From the NCBI GenBank assembly GCA_002395775.1, contig DGUV01000075.1, positions 1 to 64,000 of the forward strand: 64,000 bases of DNA, written 5' to 3'. This document shows, one piece after another, positions 33,649-40,159 of this stretch (its first letter is position 1; each line of letters begins with the position of its first letter). Under the pieces are notes generated by a model. It searched no databases, was not told the origin of the DNA, and saw nothing but the letters and a program-made list of their open reading frames with translations. The stretch comes from Prevotellaceae bacterium UBA4301 (lineage in GTDB: Bacteria > Bacteroidota > Bacteroidia > Bacteroidales > Bacteroidaceae). The position numbers and the translations under genes were made by a program.

Positions 33649-35085
33649 ATGGCTAAGGACAAAGTGATGTACGTCTGCTCGGAATGTGGACAGGAAGCAA
33701 CGAAGTGGGTGGGCAAGTGCCCGGCCTGCGGACAGTGGAACACCATGAAGGAATTCAAAGTCGGTCCCTCTCCCCGCTCCTCTCGCGGGGGAGAGAGCCT
33801 CGCCCTACACTTGCAGGGCAGGGAGCGTCCACAGTTGTTACAGGACATTCGGGCCGACCAGGAAGTGCGCATCGACATGGGCGACCAAGAGCTCAACCGT
33901 GTCCTGGGCGGTGGACTGGTGCAGGGCAGCCTCGTCCTGCTTGGCGGCGAACCGGGCATCGGCAAGAGCACACTCATCCTGCAAACCGTCCTCCGCCTTC
34001 GTGGCAAGAAGGTGCTCTACATCAGCGGGGAAGAAAGCGCCCGCCAAATCAAACTTCGCGCCGACCGTCTCTCTCCCTCACGGGGGGAGCAGGGAGAGGG
34101 GCTTCTCATCCTATGCGAAACCTCTCTCGAGGCCATCTACGAACACATCCAGGAGGAACAGCCCGACCTGGTGGTCATCGACTCCATTCAGACCATCTCC
34201 ACCGATTCCGTAGAATCCTCCCCGGGTAGCCTCAGCCAAATACGCGAATGCGCCGCCTCCTTGTTGAAGTTTGTCAAATCGTCAGGACAAGCCCTCCCCC
34301 CCACGGGCGAAGCGGGAAGAGGGACCGGACCAAGCTGTTCCATCATCCTCATCGGCCACATCACCAAGGAGGGCACGCTGGCCGGGCCCAAGGTGCTGGA
34401 GCACATCGTCGATTGCGTCCTCCAGTTCGAGGGCGACCAGCACTACATGTACCGCATCCTGCGCAGTCAGAAGAACCGCTTCGGCAGCACCTCCGAACTG
34501 GGCATCTATGAAATGTTGCAAGGCGGCCTGCGCCAAGTTTCCAACCCCAGCGAGCTCCTTCTCACCGAAGGCCGGGAGGGACTGAGCGGCATCGCCATCT
34601 GTTCGGCCATCGAGGGCGTGCGTCCGCTCCTCATCGAGACTCAGGCGCTGGTCTCCACCGCAGCCTACGGCACTCCGCAGCGCTCCGCCACGGGTTTCGA
34701 CACGCGTCGCTTGGCCATGCTTCTGGCCGTACTGGAGAAGCGCGTGGGCTTCAAACTGGCGCAGAAGGATGTCTTCCTCAACATCGCCGGCGGACTGCGC
34801 GTCACCGACCCTGCCATGGACCTCAGCGTCATCGCGGCCGTCCTTTCCAGCAATGTGGACGCGGCCATCGAAGCCGACACCTGCATGTGTGGCGAAGTGG
34901 GTCTCTCGGGTGAGATTCGTCCCGTGGCCCGCCTCGAACAGCGCATTGCCGAAGCCGAGAAACTGGGCTTCCGCCGCATGCTCGTCCCGGCACAAAGCTT
35001 CAAGGGCATCAATCAGGACCGACTCAACATAGAGATTGTTCCCGTCCGCCGCGTCGCCGAGGCCGTAAGGGCACTCTTCGGATAA
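33649..35085 (+). CDS. radA: DNA repair ATPase RadA carrying three in-frame repeat insertions
   Basis: 478 residues. RadA drives branch migration in recombinational repair. Zinc finger Cys 10, 13, 24, 27; Walker A GGEPGIGKST near 101-110; the RadA-specific KNRFG near 275; Lon-like C-terminal domain to the end. Three stretches have no place in the family: residues about 39-59 (SPRSSRGGESLALHLQGRE), 141-151 (SPSRGEQGEG) and 215-226 (ALPPTGEAGRGTG). Each corresponds to a GC-rich palindromic repeat at the DNA level and lies in a loop between core strands; the last splits the strand leading to ILIGHITKEG. Normal RadA is about 455 residues, so nearly all extra length is repeat. No frame is lost. 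Confidence 0.95.
   Translation: MAKDKVMYVCSECGQEATKWVGKCPACGQWNTMKEFKVGPSPRSSRGGESLALHLQGRERPQLLQDIRADQEVRIDMGDQELNRVLGGGLVQGSLVLLGGEPGIGKSTLILQTVLRLRGKKVLYISGEESARQIKLRADRLSPSRGEQGEGLLILCETSLEAIYEHIQEEQPDLVVIDSIQTISTDSVESSPGSLSQIRECAASLLKFVKSSGQALPPTGEAGRGTGPSCSIILIGHITKEGTLAGPKVLEHIVDCVLQFEGDQHYMYRILRSQKNRFGSTSELGIYEMLQGGLRQVSNPSELLLTEGREGLSGIAICSAIEGVRPLLIETQALVSTAAYGTPQRSATGFDTRRLAMLLAVLEKRVGFKLAQKDVFLNIAGGLRVTDPAMDLSVIAAVLSSNVDAAIEADTCMCGEVGLSGEIRPVARLEQRIAEAEKLGFRRMLVPAQSFKGINQDRLNIEIVPVRRVAEAVRALFG
33763..33826 (+). repeat. GC-rich palindromic repeat 1 inside radA
   Basis: CCCTCTCCCCGCTCCTCTCG then CGGGGGAGAGAG, plus an adjoining small hairpin (GCCCT...AGGGC). Forward orientation; translated between the zinc finger and the ATPase core. 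Confidence 0.75.
34069..34103 (-). repeat. GC-rich palindromic repeat 2 inside radA
   Basis: Inverted relative to repeat 1 (CTCCCTCACGGGGGGAGCAG then GGAGAGGGGC). Translated as SPSRGEQGEG. Confidence 0.75.
34291..34327 (-). repeat. GC-rich palindromic repeat 3 inside radA
   Basis: GCCCTCCCCCCCACGGGCGA then AGCGGGAAGAGGGACC; inverted like repeat 2. Translated as ALPPTGEAGRGT just before a core strand. Confidence 0.75.
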
Positions 35086-35105
35086 GTCAAATTTCCGGGT
35101 AAAGG

Positions 35106-35137
35106 TTTGGTGCATTTCCAAAATATGTTTATCTTTG
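35106..35137 (+). promoter_or_regulatory. Promoter of the VapD operon
   Basis: TTTG (35106-35109), 20 bases, TATCTTTG (35130-35137), 30 bases before the ATG of the small upstream gene. Confidence 0.7.
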
Positions 35138-35167
35138 TCCCATAATATAATATAAAGAAGAGAGAAT

Positions 35168-35344
35168 ATGCCTGCTATTGGAGACCGCATGAGGGTTAGT
35201 CCTCAGCTTACTGCACAACCCGACTGGATAGACGGTGAAGTCATCGATGTCGAACAGAACCCCTTCTTGGGACTGGTCATATCCATTAAGGACAAACTTG
35301 GTCGCATCTTCTTTGGCCAAAGTCGATATTTCGTAGCCCTCTAA
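35168..35344 (+). CDS. 58-residue protein upstream of vapD, possible antitoxin or regulator
   Basis: Reading ATG 35168 to TAA 35342-35344 gives a small, probably beta-rich protein with the segments GDRMRVSPQ, WIDGEVIDVEQNPFLGLVI and IKDKLGRIFFGQSRYF. I do not recognise a named family with certainty; similar short proteins in Bacteroides are labelled transcriptional regulators. It has a good promoter 30 bases upstream and ends 3 bases before the VapD start, so the two are coupled. Position, size and coupling fit an antitoxin, as in VapX-VapD pairs, but this is inference. A restart at the second Met (residue 8) is possible. Confidence 0.7.
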   Translation: MPAIGDRMRVSPQLTAQPDWIDGEVIDVEQNPFLGLVISIKDKLGRIFFGQSRYFVAL

Positions 35345-35347
35345 GTC

Positions 35348-35629
35348 ATGTTTGCCATTGCGTTTGACATGGACATCAAGGAACTCCGTAGCACCTATGG
35401 AGAGCCATATAATAACGCCTATTACGAAATCAAGATAATCCTGCGCAATTATGACTTCTATAATGCACAGGGCAGTGTCTATCTCACAGACAAAGACGAT
35501 ATGGCCAATCTCTTCGCTGCTATTCTTGCACTGAAGAACACACCATGGTTCAAAGCCGCCGTCCGTGACATCCGCGCCTTCAAGGTTGAAAACTGGTCGG
35601 ATTTCACAAATCTTGTGAAGGACATCTGA
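35348..35629 (+). CDS. vapD: VapD-family endoribonuclease (Cas2-like fold) toxin
   Basis: 93 residues, typical VapD length. The N-terminus MFAIAFDMDIKELRSTYG matches the family, with an early Asp as in the related Cas2 ferredoxin-fold nucleases; SVYLT and ALKNTPWFKAAVRDIRAF are the other conserved blocks. VapD proteins of Haemophilus and Helicobacter cut single-stranded RNA and affect persistence. The gene starts 3 bases after a 58-residue gene that may encode its antitoxin. The stop lies 20 bases before the flavoprotein gene. No cas genes are nearby, so this is not a CRISPR Cas2. Confidence 0.85.
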   Translation: MFAIAFDMDIKELRSTYGEPYNNAYYEIKIILRNYDFYNAQGSVYLTDKDDMANLFAAILALKNTPWFKAAVRDIRAFKVENWSDFTNLVKDI

Positions 35630-35649
35630 CCATCCGATTTCGTAGCAAC

Positions 35650-37305
35650 ATGACACGAGACCTACAACTGCGCATCACGCCACGCGATGCCTACAACGAA
35701 CAATCCATACGCCGATATGTGGCACGCGAACAGGGATGGGACGAACGCACCATCACCTGCGTACGCACACTGCGCCGGAGCATCGATGCCCGTCAGCGCG
35801 ACATCTATGTCAACCTCTCCGTGCGCGTCTTCATCAACGAACAACCGCCCCAGGACGAGTTCCAGCCCGTGGAATACCACGACGTGAGCGACCGCCCGCA
35901 GGTCATCGTCGTCGGTGCCGGACCGGGGGGACTCTTTGCTGCCCTCCGGCTCATCGAACTGGGCCTGCGCCCCATCGTGGTGGAGCGTGGAAAGAACGTG
36001 CGCGACCGCAAGAAGGACCTGGCCCGCATCCGACCCGAACAGCGCATCGACCCCGAGAGCAACTACTCCTTTGGCGAGGGCGGCGCAGGCGCATACTCCG
36101 ACGGCAAACTCTACACCCGCAGCAAGAAGCGCGGCAACGGAGAAAAGATTCTCCGCGTCTTCTGTCAGCATGGCGCCAGCCCCAGCATTCTCTCCGATGC
36201 CCATCCCCACATCGGTACAGATAAACTGCCCCGCGTCATCGAGAACATGCGCGAAACCATCCTCCGCCATGGTGGCGAGGTGCACTTCGAGACGCGCATG
36301 AGCGCGCTTCTAATTCAAAATTCAACGCTCGGCCCAAAGGGACGCTTGCAGAGCGAAGCGGGGCAAGAATTCAAAATTCAGCATGGGTCTGCACCTTATG
36401 TCGAAGGCATTGCCTGTGCCGACGGACGGGAGTTCCATGGCCCAGTCATCCTGGCCACGGGCCATTCCGCCCGCGATGTCTATCGGTGGCTCTACGACAA
36501 TGGCATAGAACTCGAAGCCAAGGGCCTGGCCGTGGGCGTCCGCCTCGAACATCCTGCCGAACTCATCGACCAGATACAATACCATAATAAGCACGGACGC
36601 GGCAACTACCTGCCCGCTGCCGAGTACAGCCTGGTGCAACAGGTGGACGGACGTGGGGTCTATAGCTTCTGCATGTGTCCGGGTGGTTTCGTGGTTCCTG
36701 CCGCCAGCGGCCCCGAACAGATTGTGGTCAACGGCATGAGCCCCTCCAACCGCAACGGCCGATGGAGCAACAGCGGCATGGTGGTGGAACTGCGCCCCGA
36801 GGACGTAAAACAAATTCAAGATGAGGGAGAAGGCGACGTCCTAAAGATGATGCATTATCAAGAGGAACTGGAGCGCACATGTTGGCAGCAAGGCAACATG
36901 CGCCAGACGGCACCCGCCCAGCGCATGGCCGACTTCGTCAACAACCGCCTCAGCTACGACCTCCCCGCATCGTCCTATGCCCCCGGCCTCATCAGCAGCC
37001 CCCTCCACTTCTGGATGCCCGAACCCATTCGCCATCGACTGCAGCAGGCCTTCCAGACGTGGGGCCGACAGAAGCACGGTTTCCTCACCAACGAGGCCAC
37101 CGTCATCGGCGTGGAGACGCGCACCAGCAGTCCCGTACGCATCGTGCGCAATCCCGACGACCTCCAGCACATCCGTCTCCGCGGCCTCTTCCCCTGTGGC
37201 GAAGGCGCCGGCTACGCAGGCGGCATCGTCAGTGCCGGCGTCGATGGTGAGCGCTGCGCCGAAGCGGCATTGCAGTACTTGGAGGAGGTAAGAGGTAGGA
37301 GGTAG
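35650..37305 (+). CDS. FAD-dependent oxidoreductase (NAD(P)/FAD dehydrogenase-like) with a repeat insertion
   Basis: 551 residues. A 75-residue N-terminal domain (RDAYNEQSIRRYVA...) precedes the FAD loop VVGAGPGGLFAALRL (about 89-103). The blocks YSFGEGGAGAYSDGKLYTRS and the C-terminal LFPCGEGAGYAGGIVSAGVDG are typical of this uncharacterised family, possibly linked to lipid or quinone redox chemistry. Residues about 221-243 are encoded by an AT-rich/GC-rich insert (36311-36382) flanked by AATTCAAAATTCA direct repeats, lying between two strands. The gene ends in a GGAGGTA-rich stretch that also supplies the ribosome binding site of the transposase gene 6 bases downstream. Confidence 0.85.
   Translation: MTRDLQLRITPRDAYNEQSIRRYVAREQGWDERTITCVRTLRRSIDARQRDIYVNLSVRVFINEQPPQDEFQPVEYHDVSDRPQVIVVGAGPGGLFAALRLIELGLRPIVVERGKNVRDRKKDLARIRPEQRIDPESNYSFGEGGAGAYSDGKLYTRSKKRGNGEKILRVFCQHGASPSILSDAHPHIGTDKLPRVIENMRETILRHGGEVHFETRMSALLIQNSTLGPKGRLQSEAGQEFKIQHGSAPYVEGIACADGREFHGPVILATGHSARDVYRWLYDNGIELEAKGLAVGVRLEHPAELIDQIQYHNKHGRGNYLPAAEYSLVQQVDGRGVYSFCMCPGGFVVPAASGPEQIVVNGMSPSNRNGRWSNSGMVVELRPEDVKQIQDEGEGDVLKMMHYQEELERTCWQQGNMRQTAPAQRMADFVNNRLSYDLPASSYAPGLISSPLHFWMPEPIRHRLQQAFQTWGRQKHGFLTNEATVIGVETRTSSPVRIVRNPDDLQHIRLRGLFPCGEGAGYAGGIVSAGVDGERCAEAALQYLEEVRGRR
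36311..36382 (+). repeat. Inserted hairpin flanked by 13-bp direct repeats inside the flavoprotein gene
   Basis: AATTCAAAATTCA occurs at 36312-36324 and again at 36368-36380; between them CGCTC...GAGCG arms enclose CGGCCCAAAGGGACGC. The whole is read in frame. Confidence 0.7.
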
Positions 37306-37311
37306 GAGATT

Positions 37312-38397
37312 ATGGACAAAGACACTTACGAGAAGCAACGGGCATTTGCCGGCGAGAAGAAGCCTTCCATGAAGCGACGCTGCGTGGGCCACGACTACAC
37401 CGAGCGCCAAATGTACATGGTCACCATGACCGTCGAAGGCCGTCGCCCGCTGCTCGGCACGCTCGTAGGCAACAACGAAACCGATGCCCAAGTCGAACTC
37501 ACAGAACTCGGGAGGGCGGTGGAAGAAGAATGGTGGGCATGTACGCAACATCATCCAGAGATAGAAGTTATTGCCTTGCAAATCATGCCAGACCACATAC
37601 ATGGGATTTTATTTGTAAGGGAAAAAATGGAGAAGCCCTTAGGCATGGCTCTTCGAGGATTCAAACAAAGCTGTAACAAGCACTTCCGCAGCATCATTCT
37701 AAAAAAAGAGGTCCCGTCTGTTGCGTCTGTTGCGCCAGTCCCGTCTGTTGCGTTGCCAACGCAACCTACAATACCCCAAACGCAACCAACAACACCCCAA
37801 ACGCAACCAACAACCCCCCAGCGCCCAGCCTACGACCGCAACCACGGCCTCCTCTTTGCCCCCGGCTACAACGACAAGCTCCTCCTGCGCGCCGGCCAAC
37901 TGGAAGTATGGAAAGCCTACCTGCGCGACAACCCACGGCGCCTTTTTGTCAAGCGCCAGCATCCCGAATTATTCCGCGTGCGCTTCGACCTCACCATCGG
38001 CAGCCAGACCTACTCGGCCCTGGGCAACCACTTCCTGCTCAGCCACCCCCTGCGCATAGCAGTGCAATGTTCGCGCCGCATGACCGAGACCCAGATAGAG
38101 CAACGGGTGGAGCAGGCCCTCGAAGCAGCCCGCCAAGGGGCAGTACACGTCTCCCCCGCCATTTCGCCCGGTGAGAAAGCCGTCATGCGCGCCCTCCTCA
38201 ATGCCCACCGCCCCATCATCTTCATCGAGGAAAACGGCCTCACGCCCTACACCAAACCCGGAGGTGAGCTCTTCGAAGCCTGCAACCGAGGCCAACTGCT
38301 CATCCTCGCCCCATGGGAGCACCACAACGAGCGCATACTGATAACGCGAGACAAATGCCTCGCGCTAAACCAAATGGCAGCAGAAATCTGTAAGTAA
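37312..38397 (+). CDS. Y1 (REP-associated type) transposase with an extra C-terminal Rossmann-like domain
   Basis: 361 residues. The HUH motif is IMPDHIHGILF (His 95, His 97). The catalytic Tyr is probably Y186 in APGYNDKLLLRAGQLEVW, followed by KAYLRDNPRR, the usual Y1/RAYT continuation. Between them, residues about 134-171 are a Pro/Gln/Thr linker made by 21-bp tandem repeats. The core ends near residue 210, but about 150 residues follow with AVHVSPAISPGEKAVMRAL, PIIFIEENG, PGGELFEACNRGQLLILAP, which resemble the nucleotide-binding fold of DprA/LOG-like proteins (by eye). RAYTs nick and move REP hairpins, and GC-rich palindromes abound in this window. No IS ends flank the gene, so it is probably domesticated. 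Confidence 0.85.
   Translation: MDKDTYEKQRAFAGEKKPSMKRRCVGHDYTERQMYMVTMTVEGRRPLLGTLVGNNETDAQVELTELGRAVEEEWWACTQHHPEIEVIALQIMPDHIHGILFVREKMEKPLGMALRGFKQSCNKHFRSIILKKEVPSVASVAPVPSVALPTQPTIPQTQPTTPQTQPTTPQRPAYDRNHGLLFAPGYNDKLLLRAGQLEVWKAYLRDNPRRLFVKRQHPELFRVRFDLTIGSQTYSALGNHFLLSHPLRIAVQCSRRMTETQIEQRVEQALEAARQGAVHVSPAISPGEKAVMRALLNAHRPIIFIEENGLTPYTKPGGELFEACNRGQLLILAPWEHHNERILITRDKCLALNQMAAEICK
37713..37820 (+). repeat. Tandem repeats in the transposase linker
   Basis: CCCGTCTGTTGCG at 37713 and 37740, then 21-bp units CAACCWACAAYACCCCAAACG at 37762, 37783 and a partial third at 37804. Units are seven codons (QPTTPQT), so copy number can change without breaking the frame. Confidence 0.8.
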
Positions 38398-38417
38398 CCA
38401 ACCCCTTACGGGCAAGA

Positions 38418-38554
38418 TTCCCAATCATCGCCGAATCACTACCCAATCATCGCAAATTTACTTACCAATGATGAGCCGATGATTGGTAAGTGATTTCGTG
38501 ATCATTGGTAATCTATTTTCTGATCATTGGGAATCTATTTCCTGATGATTGGGA
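38418..38554. repeat. Array of CCCAATCATC / GATGATTGGG units downstream of the transposase
   Basis: At least seven related 10-12 base units: two forward (38420, 38442), a central inverted pair (38461-38490, CTTACCAATGATGAG and CGATGATTGGTAAG), then three reverse units spaced 22 bases (38499, 38521, 38543) separated by AATCTATTT. It begins 20 bases after the transposase stop and may include recognition sites for it. Confidence 0.7.
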
Positions 38555-38566
38555 ACCAAATCAAAA

Positions 38567-38598
38567 GAGCGCCCGCAACCCATCAGTTGCGAGCGCCC
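38567..38598 (-). terminator. Terminator of the dockerin-tailed 476-residue protein gene
   Basis: On the minus strand GGGCGCTCGCAAC, loop TGATGG, GTTGCGGGCGCTC, then TTTTGATTT. One mismatch in the stem. Confidence 0.75.
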
Positions 38599-38653
38599 AT
38601 CTCAAAATCGTTAAACGTTAAACAGGGCAAAGCCCGATTAAACTGTTAAACTT

Positions 38654-40084
38654 TTATTGGGTTTTACCCAAAATTATATTCACCAGTGCCGTCACGTCAG
38701 CGATAGACCTACTGCCATCGTTATTCACATCGGCTGCCTTCATATCATAGTTGTCAGACTCCGTTGCCTTACCCAGAATGATGTTCACGAGAGCCGTCAC
38801 GTCAGCAATAGTCTGGGAACCATCCCTGTTTACATCGCCAGCCAGAGTCGTTTCAGCCTCAATGGGCAATACCAATTCAGCTGTACCCGTGTATTCCAGC
38901 CACGCCTTATTCGCAGGCATCGCCGTTACCGTTTCATCGGGTTTCACGAATCCCAACTTCCCCGAGGCCGTGATGCCAAGGACGTACTTTTGGGGTTTAC
39001 CCTTCTCATCAACATCTATTTTGTTGTTTGCATCGAAGGATGCTCCATTCGTTGTTGTAGTACCTTGGGTTCCAACGGAAGCTCCTGTGTACTTGTCAAA
39101 ATACATAGTCCCATCGGTATTGCAGAAGAAAGTGCCTTTCAGCAGATTTGCACCTGTATAAGAGGTAGATGGTGTTGCACTAGAAGCCACAACTGTTGGT
39201 GCACCTTCGGGTACGATATAGTTCCCTGTCTTACTGCTGCATTCGAGCAGGACTGGCGTACATGCAGGAACACTTCCTTCGATTGCCTCTATCTCAACAG
39301 TGCCGTCTTCACCGATGTTCGCAACAGCATAGGCGCTCTGTATATTTCCCCCGATTGTGTAAGGGAATGCAGTGTAATATGTTGCGTACCATTTCCCTCC
39401 ATAGGAGAATGATGGATTCACATTTAATGCAGTAACTGGCTCAATGTACCACTTGTGTTTGGCATTAGAAGAACTGTAGTTCTCGGTCATACCAAAACTT
39501 CCGCCCTCATCCAAGAAGTCTTCTGTACCGATTGTAATTGTCTTTGAAATATTATAAGATGGGACAGCCCCTGTTCCAGTTAGTTTTTCTGACACACGGT
39601 ACATTGTTGAAGCCCCTGTTCCCGATACTTTTTTTACTGTAGCGAAAAGGTTGTTGAAGGTACAATTGATATTACTTGTTACATACTCTCCTGTTGTAAG
39701 TTGTACTAATCCCGTGGATTGCCCTTGGATGTCATAGTTGTCATCGGAATTCTGTTTTAGGTATATAATTGTAGAGGGTAGTTCACATGCCGAGTCATCC
39801 ACCATGTGAATGTCTGTCTTCAGGTATGCACCGGCACAAGATAAGGCTGCAGGAACACCATAGTCATCTGCTATTTTCACAAATAACATGGTATAACTAA
39901 ACATGTGCTTGGCCCCGTTTCCCGCAGTTGCAATAACAGTTGAATAATCGAACTTATTGTTCTCCAAACTGATGTAATTGCCCGTACCGACATTCTTCAC
40001 ACGGTAATAGCCCGTTCCGTTTAACTGAGCATAAGCAGTAAGCGTTATCAATAGCAGGAACGAAATTACATAAATCTTTTTCAT
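38654..40084 (-). CDS. Secreted protein with C-terminal dockerin-like repeats (476 residues)
   Basis: Signal peptide MKKIYVISFLLLITLTAYA, then a beta-rich body (about 20-400) with the Bacteroidota segment GKWYATYYTAFPYTIGG, also seen in the next gene as a related form (KYYTTLYTDFAYTLPEG). The last 62 residues hold two dockerin-type calcium loops (GDVNRDGSQTIADVTALVN and ADVNNDGSRSIADVTALVN), each followed by IILGK. No cohesin is in the window and there is no type IX tail, so the dockerin pair may itself be the sorting or anchoring element (inference). Ligand unknown. It lies downstream of the 2231-residue protein with 75 bases between, holding an inverted repeat. Confidence 0.82.
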   Translation of the reverse strand: MKKIYVISFLLLITLTAYAQLNGTGYYRVKNVGTGNYISLENNKFDYSTVIATAGNGAKHMFSYTMLFVKIADDYGVPAALSCAGAYLKTDIHMVDDSACELPSTIIYLKQNSDDNYDIQGQSTGLVQLTTGEYVTSNINCTFNNLFATVKKVSGTGASTMYRVSEKLTGTGAVPSYNISKTITIGTEDFLDEGGSFGMTENYSSSNAKHKWYIEPVTALNVNPSFSYGGKWYATYYTAFPYTIGGNIQSAYAVANIGEDGTVEIEAIEGSVPACTPVLLECSSKTGNYIVPEGAPTVVASSATPSTSYTGANLLKGTFFCNTDGTMYFDKYTGASVGTQGTTTTNGASFDANNKIDVDEKGKPQKYVLGITASGKLGFVKPDETVTAMPANKAWLEYTGTAELVLPIEAETTLAGDVNRDGSQTIADVTALVNIILGKATESDNYDMKAADVNNDGSRSIADVTALVNIILGKTQ

Positions 40085-40105
40085 ATTCTATTTTTTTACA
40101 TAGCA

Positions 40106-40146
40106 CTCCCCCTTGCCTAGGTTTCTATTCCATCGACAAGGGGGAG
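40106..40146. repeat. 10-bp perfect inverted repeat between the two dockerin-protein genes
   Basis: CTCCCCCTTG (40106-40115) and CAAGGGGGAG (40137-40146) with a 21-base loop. No T run follows on either strand, so it resembles the GC-rich repeat family more than a terminator; it may reduce read-through or protect mRNA ends. Confidence 0.6.
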
Positions 40147-40159
40147 GTCACTAAAGATG

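Noticed and set aside
35348..35629. Cas2
   Set aside because: The fold family is shared, but the sequence matches VapD and there is no CRISPR array, cas1 or other cas gene nearby.
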